64,000 bases of DNA from Phymorhynchus buccinoides (lineage: Eukaryota > Mollusca > Gastropoda > Neogastropoda > Raphitomidae): the NCBI GenBank assembly GCA_017654935.2, contig CM065680.1:36129461-36193460 (forward strand), written 5' to 3'. The notes below the pieces were generated by a model. It had not been told where the DNA came from. It ran no database searches and was given only the letters and a program-made list of their open reading frames with translations. Position 1 is the first letter of the stretch. Each line of letters starts with the position of its first letter. Positions 11,526 through 22,011 of the stretch are shown here, one piece after another. The translations under genes and the position numbers were made by a program.

Positions 11526-12260
11526 TGAACATGCGTGTCAAACTTGGTGTTTTATAAAGGGGACTCAAGCATCGTGTGGGCTTTACCCACATCATAAATT
11601 GTTCGTAGACATTGTGCAATTGCTCACGCAGGATGGTGATTAGATGAGCTAACTTTGCATTAATTTATTTGTTGCATTAATTTACAAAATCCACCCAGAT
11701 TTGCAAACCACGCAGAACAAAATAGTTGCATTGTTTTGCAAAAGGTTGCGTCACTTTTTGACACGTGTTTGTGTATAGCACACCCTTCGCTTCAAGAACG
11801 CTTGTCAGAAATATGTCTAAAGAATGATGCTAATGGATGAAAAAAATAGTAGTTAAATTTACTTTCCGAAAGGTTGATAGGCAAGTTTACAATTACGGCT
11901 ATGGGATCTAATGAAATGCTGTCACATTCCAGTTAATTACATCCCTCATTGTCTCTCTCATATTCAGTTGTTCAGCCGGTGCCCATATTGGAGTGATGCT
12001 ATTTTGGAAGACAGAATAACTCTGGAGGAGCTCTTGGTAAATACACAGAACAATAAATGAGTCTTCGCCTTCGCCTATTTTCAAACGCTTGGGCAAAAGG
12101 TGTGGTCAAAAACAATCATTGGACGCCATTGTGTTTTGATTTAATAATGTGGATTATTCTTTTTAAATATGGAAGATAGGATGGTAGAGAACACGAAAAT
12201 ACCCATAATTCAATATTGACAAAAAATGATATTTTTGACTGCAAGTCTGTTGTGAGAAAC
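11526..12260. other. Non-coding; upstream of first visible transporter exon
   Basis: No additional transporter exon encoding the N-terminal first membrane segment could be found here. A dispersed repeat (reverse complement of 350-400) occupies about 12262-12305 just before the acceptor. Confidence 0.5.
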
Positions 12261-12320
12261 TAGCCCAGCGATTTAATGTCCCTTTCGTGGTGCTGGGTCA
12301 CATATTTCCATTATTTTCAG

Positions 12321-12428
12321 CTACCAACATTGGAGGGGGTTACATCAATGGCACAGCGGAGTCCATTGCCTTCGATGGACTGCTGTGGACCCAGGCCCCT
12401 TTGTTCTACTGCTGCTCTTTGATGATAG
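12321..12428 (+). CDS. SLC5A7: Choline transporter exon a ([10 protein letters not shown])
   Basis: Acceptor TTATTTTCAG at 12311-12320, donor GTAGGT at 12429. Enters in phase 1 (two bases complete an Ala codon), then [20 protein letters not shown] through YCCSLMI, leaving phase 1. It corresponds to the second membrane helix and following loop of CHT1, where the Gly-rich [10 protein letters not shown] motif is near-invariant. No earlier exon is present in the window. Confidence 0.85.
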
Positions 12429-12524
12429 GTAGGTCTAAAAAATAAATACAATCCTCGTTGAAAGCAAACGTAGGAATGGTAATGGTGTTCCTGCTTGTTC
12501 TATAATGTAATTACACAAGAAGAA

Positions 12525-12640
12525 GAAGGGGAAGAGAAAGAAGAAGAAGAAGAACAACAACTACTACAGCAACAACAACGACGACAACAACAACAAAACC
12601 ATCACCACAAACAGCAACAACAACAACAAGAAAAGTGATA
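12525..12640. repeat. AAG / CAA trinucleotide-rich tract
   Basis: 'agaagaagaagggg' followed by runs of 'aacaacaac' and 'gacgac'. Intronic simple repeat. A G-rich tract (12800-12840) follows. Confidence 0.85.
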
Positions 12641-13114
12641 GATTTCTGCTGAATCAATATGTCTGCCTTGCCTTCTAACACTCAAACACACTTTTTGCGG
12701 GGCGCTACATTGGCATTTTATTGCCTATTAAGCCACAAATCGAGTCATTTTTGCACTTTTCACCCTTCTATAACGTACATTTGGGGCGACAGGGGGGTTC
12801 CCCCCTTCTTTTTTTTTGGCCGGGGGGGGGGCGGGGGTGTCCAGAAACCCTGTAACACCCCCCAGATCCGCCCCTGTAACTAATGCTGGGCTGTCACTGC
12901 ACCTCTTATATTAAACAATTAACGTGTGATAATTCTTCATAGAACTTTGTTCTTGCACTTGTAGGTTGTTGTCGTTTTCTTCCAAAGTCAATCAACTGCG
13001 AAATGGAAGGAATTAACATTCGTGCCGGTTTGAGAAAACCCACCATATTTACAGCATCCATAAACACTTAATAAATAGAATGCAAAAGTTTTAAGCCTTA
13101 AAAATCTTACACTC

Positions 13115-13305
13115 ATTTGCACGTGCGCGCACACGCACACGCATGCACGCACGCGCGTGCGCACGCACGCGCGCGCACTAACGTACCCGCACGTATTACA
13201 CACGCACAGATACATACCTACACACACACACGCGCGCGCGCACGCGCACACACACACACGGCGAGAGAAAGATAGGGAGACAAACATACATACATACATA
13301 CATAT
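13115..13305. repeat. CA/CG-rich simple repeat with (CATA)n
   Basis: Alternating purine-pyrimidine 'cacgcacgcgcgcgcac' stretches and a short CATA run at 13285-13305. Such tracts can form Z-DNA. Confidence 0.9.
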
Positions 13306-13452
13306 ACAGACAAAGGCCCCTGTTCCAATTGCATTGTAATCCCACACAGAATTGGGAGTAAACATGATTATAACGGATGTCACTTGTATTCACAGCGACA
13401 TACACGATCTGCTCCCCTAGTAGTGGACCAAACAACCCGAATCTCACACGTA

Positions 13453-13666
13453 GGGGAAGACGGGGTAAAAAGCGCATGGGCGGGTAAGAAGCCCACCCCA
13501 ATTATCTCATGAAATGAAGCAAATTTCAGTCTCATTTTGCCCATGAGACGAGCGTTAATGTCTAGCATTCGTCTTATGGGCAAATTTGACTGAAATGTTC
13601 TTTATTTCATGAGATAATTGGGGTGGGCTTCTTACCCGCCCATGCGCTTTTTACCCCGTCTTCCCC
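13453..13666. mobile_element. Palindromic MITE, copy 3 (TA target, inverted centre)
   Basis: Arms as in copies 1 and 2, with TA immediately outside both ends (13451-13452, 13667-13668). The central loop ('gagcgttaatgtctagcatt') is the reverse complement of that in copies 1 and 2, so the element sits in the opposite orientation. Confidence 0.9.
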
Positions 13667-13734
13667 TAATGATCGATCTACTGCTCTCAGTTATGTTGAT
13701 GCAAAGCGTTACTTTGGGGACATCATCATGATCA

Positions 13735-13906
13735 GTGTGTGTGTGCGCGCGTGCGTGCGTGCGTGCGTGCGTGCGCGCGCGCGCGCGCGTGTGTGTGTGT
13801 GTATGTATGTGTGTGTGTGTGTGTGTGTGTGTGCGTGCGCGCGTACGCGTTTGTGTGTATGTGTATGTGTGCGTTTGTGTGTGCGCGCTCGCGCGCGTGC
13901 GTGTGT
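13735..13906. repeat. GT/GC alternating simple repeat up to the exon acceptor
   Basis: (GTGC)n, (GC)n and (TG)n runs end about 11 bp before the acceptor of the next transporter exon. Confidence 0.95.
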
Positions 13907-13917
13907 CCTAATTTCAG

Positions 13918-14073
13918 CGGGGATCGTGTTCGCCCCCAAGATGCGAAAGGAGGGTTACGTGACCATGTTCGACCCTTTCCAGCTGAAGTACGGACGCAAG
14001 GTGGGGGCCCTGCTCTTTCTGCCTCAGATGTTGGGTGACCTCTTCTGGGCCGCCTCCGTCCTCTCCGCGCTGG
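13918..14073 (+). CDS. SLC5A7: Choline transporter exon b
   Basis: Acceptor CTAATTTCAG ending 13917, donor GTGAGC at 14074. Two bases complete an Ala codon, then [20 protein letters not shown] to [11 protein letters not shown], leaving phase 1. Equivalent to the CHT1 segment with the conserved YVT-(M/L)-DPFQ loop and the following helix. The donor is followed after only nine bases by a TAA-flanked MITE. Confidence 0.9.
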
Positions 14074-14082
14074 GTGAGCTAA

Positions 14083-14625
14083 AGGGCTTCGCACACTAGC
14101 GTCAAGATCTCGAGATCGCGGCGATTTTTTGCTGCAAGGCGCAGTTTGATGCGCCGCTTGCGTGTGAGAGATTCGCGGCGCGGCAGGATTTTTGATGCGT
14201 AGCTGCGCGATTTTGTGTTGCTCGAGAATAGAACCGGCTCTAATTTTGATGCTCAAGATCGCAGAGATCGTGAAACTAGCCAATCACAACGGACGGAAGG
14301 ACCATAACTCTGATTGAAGAAAAAAAATGGCAGACTTGCTCGAACCCGAAATAAAGCAGCACAAACAATGACACACATTTCATCTTCTGAAGAAGACGAA
14401 TCATCGTGGTCAGCCATACTGTTGTTTCTAGGAGGAGGTTTGACGCTAGAGTAATCTTTTCTTGCGTTCCAAATAAGGAAGTTCGCGCGACAAGAGGTGA
14501 AGCGACAAGAGTCGTGTGTGAGAACACCACTGCCTCGCTACAATGTGTGCTGTGATGCAGGCGTCAACGCGTCAAAGCGTTGCTCTGAGAAACAATTGAC
14601 GCCTGATGCTAGTGTGCGAAGGCCT
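14083..14625. mobile_element. PIF/Harbinger-like MITE next to a splice donor
   Basis: Inverted ends 'agggcttcgcacactagcg' and, as reverse complement of the right end, 'aggccttcgcacactagca'. TAA lies on both sides (14080-14082 and 14626-14628), the TWA target duplication typical of PIF/Harbinger. About 543 bp. The interior is rich in 'gatcgcggcg'-like short inverted motifs and has no gene. Confidence 0.8.
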
Positions 14626-14917
14626 TAACACTAGTGAACTGACCCTTTGTTTCCAACCTCTGCCATTTATGTTTGCGTACTCACTGTCCCCAACCTCTCT
14701 CATCTCAAAACATTTTATTTATGTATTTTTTGTTCCCCCTGATTTGTGTTCACCAAATGCATGCCTTGCTCTTGGGTTTCAACTTGGTTGTATTATTTAC
14801 GCATTGGAATGTAGAGGGGAAGTATTGTTTTTTGATCTTGTTGATGTTTTGCTCCTGTTGTTGTCTGCTTTTTGCTCCTTTTGCTATGTTTACTGTTTGC
14901 TGTTTTCTTGTTTGTCT

Positions 14918-14950
14918 GTGTTGATAAAGGCGCATTCGCCGAAATATCCA
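14918..14950 (+). ncRNA. Hammerhead-like core relic (possible Penelope-type element)
   Basis: TTGATAAAGGCG-CATT-CGCCGAAATA has the order of a hammerhead core: (C)UGAUGA-like, a GC hairpin (GGCG/CGCC), then GAAA. Two conserved core bases appear changed. Penelope-like elements carry such ribozymes near their ends. Weak support; function is unlikely. Confidence 0.3.
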
Positions 14951-15289
14951 GTAGTTTTGTTTTGTCTCTTGTGAATAAACTAACGTCACTTTACACCTGT
15001 CCTGTTGTTTGTTTGTTTGTTGTATGTTCCAGTGACGTTCAAGTCTGTTGCAGTTTGGGGTTTTTAAGACTAGTTGGAGACATTTTGCTGCCGCTGTTGT
15101 TGTTGTTGTTGTTTAAACTGTTAGGAGTAATGGGTACAGGATGGGGAGGGGTGAAGTGCTGAGAATGTGTGCGCGTATGTGTGAGTCTGGTGTTGTTTTT
15201 GCGCGTGTAAACTAACTTTGCATCGCCATAATGCAATTTGGATACCACTGTTATATTTATGGGAACGATAGTTGATTTATGAAAACTAG

Positions 15290-15378
15290 CGCAACGCCCC
15301 GTACTGGTAATGCCTAGTACCGGTAACGCCTAGTACAGGTAACGCCAAGTACTGGTAACTCTGAGTACCGGTTTCGTT
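15290..15378. repeat. Short tandem repeat, unit ~17 bp (GTAACGCCTAGTACCG)
   Basis: Five degenerate units around 'taacgcctagtaccgg'. The corresponding stretch in the second copy (48008-48118) is broken up by insertions. Confidence 0.8.
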
Positions 15379-15417
15379 GGGTCCGTGAAATATTATATAT
15401 TTATTTTTGTGGCTGAA

Positions 15418-16040
15418 AACCCAATTTTTAGACCCCTACTACTTTCAAGGCCTACCGATCTCCATGACCTTGACTGTGACCTTGATCGGTATGCAATCAT
15501 CAGAACAACCGTAAGCCAAAGTACCTACATGCCAAGTTTGAAGTCCCTAAGACCAACGGTGTGGACGTTATAGCCCCTTAAATATTTTCGGTTTTCAAGG
15601 TCATACACCAAGGTGAAGGTCACAACGGCAATAATTTATGCGCGGATGCCTTCCTCTCATGGTGACACGCCACCACACAAAATTGGAAACGATTCGGTGA
15701 AGCGGTTCGGGAGATATGCGTGAGACAGAAAACCGCAATTATTAGACCCCTACAACTTTCAAGGCATACCGATCTCCCTGACCTTGACCGTCATTGGTAT
15801 GCCATCAGCAGAACGGCCATAAGGGAAAGTACCTCCATGCCAAGTTTGAAGACTCTAGGACCTGCGGTGTGGAAGTTATGGCCCCGTAACGGTTTTCGGT
15901 TTTCAAGGTCATACGCCAAGGTCAAGGCGGCAAAAACTTTTGCGCGGATGCCTTCCTCTCATGGGCACACACAACCACACAAAATTTGTAGCGATTCGGT
16001 CAAGCGGTTCGGGAGATCCTTGGGACAGACAGAAAAGAAG
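15418..16040. repeat. Two tandem units (~310 bp) of a dispersed repeat
   Basis: Each unit begins 'aaccgcaatta(t)tagacccc', continues 'ctttcaaggc(at)accgatctcc', 'gaccttgacc', 'agtacct(c)catgccaagt', and ends 'gattcggt(c/g)aagcggttcgggagat'. Second copy at about 48170-48890. Unit identity not recognised. Confidence 0.8.
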
Positions 16041-16153
16041 AACAAACAAACAAACAAAAAAAGGAAACAAACTTGAACGAAAACATACTCCTTTGCGATC
16101 GTAGATCGGCAAAGGACTAAAAGGAAAAACGAACTGAAAGCCTACTTAGTTAA

Positions 16154-16390
16154 CCCTTTCACCGCCAATGTCGCATTTTAGCACCACAATGATTTAACAC
16201 CCATGTCACGAAAAGGCCTCAAACCAGGGTCTGTTATCCAAAGACCCTGTTTTCTTAATTTTGGGGGTTAGGGATAGGCCTTACGCTATGCATGTCATCG
16301 AGGAATCCCCAATATTGCAGATGATTTTTTTCTCTACCCAGGTAAGATTAATGGAAGTTTGTTGCTGAAAAATGTCTGGCGGCAAAAGGG
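16154..16390. mobile_element. piggyBac-like MITE with TTAA duplication
   Basis: TTAA at 16150-16153 and 16391-16394. Inverted ends CCCTTTCACCGCCA and (reverse complement of right) CCCTTTTGCCGCCA. 237 bp, no gene. TTAA plus ends beginning CCC is the piggyBac pattern; Kolobok also uses TTAA. Confidence 0.75.
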
Positions 16391-16489
16391 TTAAACCAGA
16401 GAGGTTCTTAATCTGTGGTTCAACCATTGTAGCTCCGTTTTAATAAATCTGGGGACCCACAACTAAAACAAAAAAAGCATTCATTCTTC

Positions 16490-17110
<621 letters not shown>

Positions 17111-17506
17111 CCCCCACCCCACCGGTTTGGCACACGGATCGTCACCGTCCCCGTCATCTACCTTCCAAATTCGAAGAAGAAGTACCTAGCGAGACAGACA
17201 GACAGAAAGACAGACAAAGAGCAAAGAGGACAACTGCTGTTCCGGTTGGATGAGTGAACATTTGTTTAACGTCCTCCGCCCGTGGAGCAGGCACAGAGAC
17301 AGACAGAGAGAGAGAGAGAGACAGAGATTAACCGAGAAATGTAGGGGGTTGGCACATCTTGACCTATGCCAGAAAGTGTTTAATAATGATTTAAGCTTTG
17401 ACCGCGCGCACCCCCCCCCCCTATCCCCCTGCTAACATCACTTTTTTTTCGACTCAGGCTATATAGAGAGAGTTGTAGTTCTTCTTCTTCTTCTTCGTTA
17501 TTCTTC

Positions 17507-18032
17507 TTCTTCGGTCGTTCAGGCATGTTCCTGTCAATTATGAACGTAGATGCATCATGCTGCTGTTATGCGCCTAAGTAAGAATAATTAGGCCCAGCAT
17601 GTCTGACTTTGGCTAGAGGAAATCTTTTTGAAAGTATTTCTTGAAAAAAGGCAGGAGAATGGACCGGAAAGGCAGAACGATAGTAGATAACAGCATGCAA
17701 AGGGAAAAGGCAGAATCAAAGAGACTGACAGATAAGAGGTAGTTATAAGCACAGAACTTCCAGAAGGTGGGGGAACTATTTGTACGGAAGACATCCCCCC
17801 CCTACCTGTATCCCTAGGGGGGGGGGGGGGGGGTCTACCACCCCTATATTCGCTCTATGCGCTTAACAACAACAAAATTAAAAAGCAAGAAATTCAACAA
17901 CAAAACAAATAATCGCTCACACACATGCTAATAGGCATACACATACACACACACCCCCCCCCACCCACGCAGGCACGCAGGCACGCACATATACATATAC
18001 ACACACACACACACACACATACTCACTCACTC

Positions 18033-18090
<58 letters not shown>

Positions 18091-18605
18091 CTCCTCCCTA
18101 CACCTACCCCCTCCTCACATTTACTTGCTCGGGGACTTATCTGCCACTCGGAGACACACTTGTTTGCTATTGTGGCTTTCAACAGACAGCCAGTCTCAAA
18201 CACACGAAAGTGAAACTTTCGGTTTTACATTTCCAAGAAGAAGGCAGCATTTCACCTTCCAAGAAAATGGATCACAAATGTGTAAGATCTTTCTTTTCGG
18301 GGGGGGGGCACATCTTGACCTATCGCAGAAAGAGTTTCATAATCATTTCGACTTTGACCTCGCACGCAGAGAGAGAGAGAGAGAGAGAGTAGTACTTCTT
18401 CTTCTTCTTCGTCTTCTAAGTTCTTGTTCTTCGGTCGTTCAGGCATGTTTCTGTCAATTACGAACGTAGATGCATCATGCTGCTGTTATGCGCCTAAGTA
18501 AGAATAATTAGGCCCAGCATGTCTGACTTCGGCTAGAGGAAATCTTTTTGAAAGTATTTCTTGAAAAAAGGCAGGAGAATACAAATGTGTAAGGTCTTTC
18601 TTTTC

Positions 18606-18639
<34 letters not shown>

Positions 18640-18694
18640 TCTTGACCTATCGCAGAAAGAGTGTTTCATAATCATTTCGACTTTGACCTCGCGC

Positions 18695-18729
<35 letters not shown>

Positions 18730-19050
18730 TACTTCTTCTTCTTCTTCGTCTTCTAAGTTCTTGTTCTTCGGTCGTTCAGGCATGTTTCTGTCAATTACGA
18801 ACGTAGATGCATCATGCTGCTGTTATGCGCCTAAGTAAGAATAATTAGGCCCAGCATGTCTGACTTCGGCTAGAGGAAATCTTTTTGAAAGTATTTGTTG
18901 AAAAAAGGCAGGAGAATTTCTGTCAATTACGAACGTAGATGCATCATGCTGCTGTTATGCACCTAAGTAAGAATAATTAGGCCCAGCATGTCTGACTTTG
19001 GCTAGAGGAAATCTTTTTGAAAGTATTTCTTGAAAAAAGGCAGGAGAATG
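17507..19050. repeat. Four copies of a ~150-bp unit
   Basis: Unit from 'cggtcgttcaggcatgtt' through 'gaacgtagatgcatcatgct', 'taagaataattaggcccagc' to 'ttgaaaaaaggcaggagaat'. Copies start near 17507, 18430, 18772 and 18918; the last two are directly adjacent. Between units lie TTC arrays, GA arrays, G-runs (18607-18635) and CA repeats (17990-18090). Copies 2-4 are nearly identical, which suggests recent local amplification. Confidence 0.85.
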
Positions 19051-19119
19051 GACCGGAAAGGCAGAACGATAGTAGATAACAGCATGCAAAGGGAAAAGGC
19101 AGAATGAAAGAGACTGACA

Positions 19120-19290
19120 GATTAGAGGTAGTTATAAGCACAGAACTTCCAGAAGGTGGGGGAACTATTTGTACGGAAGACCCCCCCCCCTCCCAGTATC
19201 CCTAGGGGGGGAAGCTTGCTGCGTTCTACTCCCAACCCCACCCCCAACCCCCACCCACACCCACACCCCAGTCAGTCTCTCTCTCTCTCT
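19120..19290. repeat. R1 fragment plus C-rich and CT simple repeats
   Basis: 'acttccagaaggtggggg' to the 'cccccccc' run matches the end of R1, followed by CCCAACCCC and CT repeats up to 19298. Confidence 0.75.
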
Positions 19291-20078
19291 CTCTCTGTCT
19301 GTATAAAAAATAGCTGCAGCTGGGCTCGCGGCGGGAGGCAAGCAAAGAGCCAAAGACATTGAAAAGAAAAGACTGGCATCTGGTCCCTGTTCCCTATATC
19401 AGTAGTGAGGACAGAAACACTGGTTGTGTCCCTTTTAAACATCTTTATGACATAACACGTCGATAGGCCAGTTGAATTCTCCGTTCAAATTCCAATCTGA
19501 GTCTTTGCATAGCCGCCATTGTGAACTACCCCACTAACGATAACTCTATCAGCCAGGCTCGCTGTAACTCTTAAGTAGTCCATCTTCCCCTTTTAGAGTC
19601 TTTGGTTATGTGTCAAGTGTTGGTTGAAATTAGCGTCCTGCAAAATAAATCGGTTTATAGCGCGTGTTTATGAACGGATGGTGTTGACATTTTGCACGAC
19701 GATAGTCACTATCCCTGGTCACGCATGTTCCAAATCTCGAGTCAATGTCGGGTCTGGTTACGCCGCGGTTTGTGAAAACGTGAAGCGGCCTGTCGGCGCC
19801 CGTATCTCCGGCATTTCAGAATCGATTCGCTTCCGGTTTGGCACACGGATAGTCCCGTCCCCGGTCATCTTCCTGCCAAATTCGAATACAATCGGCCCAG
19901 AAACGCCGGAGATACGGGCGCCGAGAGGCCGGCGGATGCGCGTTTCGCGCATTTGCGAAACCGCGCAAATGACACGGCCGCCTCGGTTGCCGTTGCCATC
20001 GCCCCGTGAGGGCTCACAGCAAATTTGAAGCGATTCGGTCGAAAAACGGCGGAGTTATAAGGCCCGTTTCGTGTTTCA

Positions 20079-20080
<2 letters not shown>
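19291..20080. repeat. Dispersed repeat with an internal 18-bp inverted pair
   Basis: 'ggcgcccgtatctccggc' at 19795-19812 has an exact inverse complement at 19905-19922. Between them is 'ggtttggcacacggat', also seen at 17122-17137. Ends with 'agcgattcggtcg' and CA repeats. Preceded at 19300-19790 by unique-looking non-coding sequence. A second copy lies at 52360-53150. Confidence 0.6.
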
Positions 20081-20115
<35 letters not shown>

Positions 20116-20152
20116 ACACACACGGGACACTTGCCAAATTACTATATGATGA

Positions 20153-20475
20153 TCAAAGACGGACGAAGCCGATGACGATGACGACTTCAGGGACAACGAA
20201 AACAATGACGACGATGATGATGCATTATGCGATAATGATGATGATGATGATGATGACGATAAGCTTAAAGGTGATGATGGGGTTGACGCTGGCAGTGATA
20301 ATAATGACAAAGACGGACGAAGCCGATGACGATGACGACTTCAGCGACAACGAAAACAATGACGACTATGATGACGTGATGACGATGATGACGACGACGA
20401 TGACGATAAGCTTAAAGGTGATGATGGGGGTGACGCTAGTAATGATGATAATGACAAAGATAATAATGCTTTTTT
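20153..20475 (+). repeat. Two tandem ~150-bp GAT/GAC-rich units
   Basis: Unit starts 'aaagacggacgaagccgatg' and ends 'aagcttaaaggtgatgatgg' plus 'gacgct'. In one frame it reads as an Asp/Asn/Glu-rich peptide, so it may be a degenerated acidic coding repeat, but it is intronic and lacks splice context. Preserved in copy 2 (53226-53548). Confidence 0.8.
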
Positions 20476-20904
20476 GCACACTTTTTAGTCTTTATCACAA
20501 AGAAGGAAAACCATGAAGGAAATGTAGGATAGATTGGAGAACATCATGCATCAACTTCAAAGTTAATAATTAGGCTACATTCACCCAAAGACAATTGTTA
20601 TTCCTAATGGTTTGCCAGAATGTGATGTCATGGGGAAATAGTAATAGTTTGTGAATAGTGTTAACGTGTACATAGATCTTAAATGTTATTCCCCTGCCTA
20701 CTTCTTTTTTTTTTTGGGGGGGGCTTTTTTCTACTACTAAGGTACGTGTACACGTTGATTATATTCACAATATATCACTATTTCCCCAATGGCAACGCAG
20801 TGAGTTGTAAGTCATATAATGAGTGGCATAACACTGTGTTGCCATAGGGAAATACAGATATTTTATGAATAACTTTAACTGCCGTTCAGTTACAGGAAGT
20901 ACTC

Positions 20905-20965
20905 ATTCTTTCTCAGGGTTGTGAGCGTGTGGAACTCTCTTCCACCTGAAGCAATATCAACAGGC
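20905..20965 (+). pseudogene. LINE C-terminal relic (VWNSLP motif)
   Basis: VVSVWNSLPPEAIST matches the C-terminal 'R(V/L)(V/W)NSLP' signature found just before the stop in many CR1/Jockey-type LINE proteins. Only this short piece is recognisable; the rest (20966-21200) is C-rich. Also present at 53978-54037. Confidence 0.55.
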
Positions 20966-21317
20966 CTGGGTGGAGGAATTCAACTCCCAGATCTGAGCCC
21001 CCTCCCCTCCCCCCTCCCTTCGTTTCCCCCCCCCCCCATTTCCCTGTCCTCACCTTTCCGTTGTCTCAACGGAGTCAACTCCATACCCCCGGTCCGGGCC
21101 TCTCCCCCAAATCATGCCCACCCCCTCTCGCCCCCTCCCATTCAATCCCGCATTGAGCTGATCATCTGGGCAGCAAGTCTTTTACACAAGTCTACTGTTT
21201 AGTTGGAACCCCCCACCCACCCACGTGGTAAGCGTCATAATCATCAAATTGTTGATGGAGGACGCTATATGCAAGAAGAAGAAGAACGTATACCCAGACT
21301 TTAATGCATAGCTGTAT

Positions 21318-21362
21318 GTGTGTGTGTGTGTGTTGTGTGTGTGTGTGTGTGTGTGTGTGTGG
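21318..21362. repeat. (TG)n at the acceptor of exon c
   Basis: About 45 bp of TG ends some 11 bp before the exon acceptor. Copy 2 (54390-54430) has a different length and lacks the TTG interruption. Confidence 0.95.
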
Positions 21363-21373
21363 TGTGTAAACAG

Positions 21374-21522
21374 GCAACACAGTGGCGGTGATTCTGGACG
21401 TGAATGCTGAAGTGTCCATCATCGTGTCGGCAGCCGTGGCCATCTTTTACACCTGCATGGGCGGCTTCAGCTCGGTGGCCTACACCGATGTCGTCCAGTT
21501 CTTCCTCATCGTTATCGGCCTG
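21374..21522 (+). CDS. SLC5A7: Choline transporter exon c
   Basis: Acceptor AAACAG ending 21373, donor GTGAGA at 21523. Two bases complete Gly, then [20 protein letters not shown] to [20 protein letters not shown] and IGL, phase 0 at the end. The GG-(L/F)-S-(S/A)-V-(A/V)-(Y/W)-TD-V-(V/I)-Q block is the hallmark of SLC5 transporters and contributes to Na+/substrate binding helices. An identical copy occurs at 54441-54589. Confidence 0.9.
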
Positions 21523-21689
21523 GTGAGAGCATATCATTATATGTTACAGTAAATTTACAAAACCAGTACATTTGCAAATTTCCTAACATTTTCAGGAAAT
21601 TTGCAAATTTCCAAAAAAAATGTCTATGCATTATAGGCCATTTTGGTGATTGAGCACCGCCGTTCTATTATCCAGGGCCGGACCAAGTG

Positions 21690-22011
21690 ATTCGTAAGGG
21701 GGGGGGGGGGGGGTCCGCCGGGTGTCAAGGGAGCTGCATAGGTTCCCGGGGTTAGGAGGCAGTGCCTTTACGGTGGTCCATGGGGAACCCCCCCCCCCAT
21801 CCGCCCCCCCCAACCACCACCACCCCGACTCCCCTCCCCGACTCCTCCCCCCCCCCTCCCGAAAGGTTTTGCCATTTAGTGATTATCAAGCAAAAAGTTG
21901 AATCATTGTCTTAATTTTCATGCTTGCATAAGGTACATGCTTGGGTCAGAGGGGGTGGGTGGGGTAGGGAGGGGGGTGTCCAGAAACCAGGACCCCCCCA
22001 CTATATCCGGC
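21690..22011. repeat. G-run and C-rich tracts upstream of the LTR element
   Basis: G homopolymer at 21699-21712 and C-rich blocks at 21789-21861. Immediately 5' of the LTR is CCGGC (22007-22011), the left target duplication. Confidence 0.8.

Noticed and set aside
13732..14283. Long minus-strand His/Thr/Arg-rich frame
   Set aside because: Reads through a CA/CG microsatellite and the antisense of exon b.
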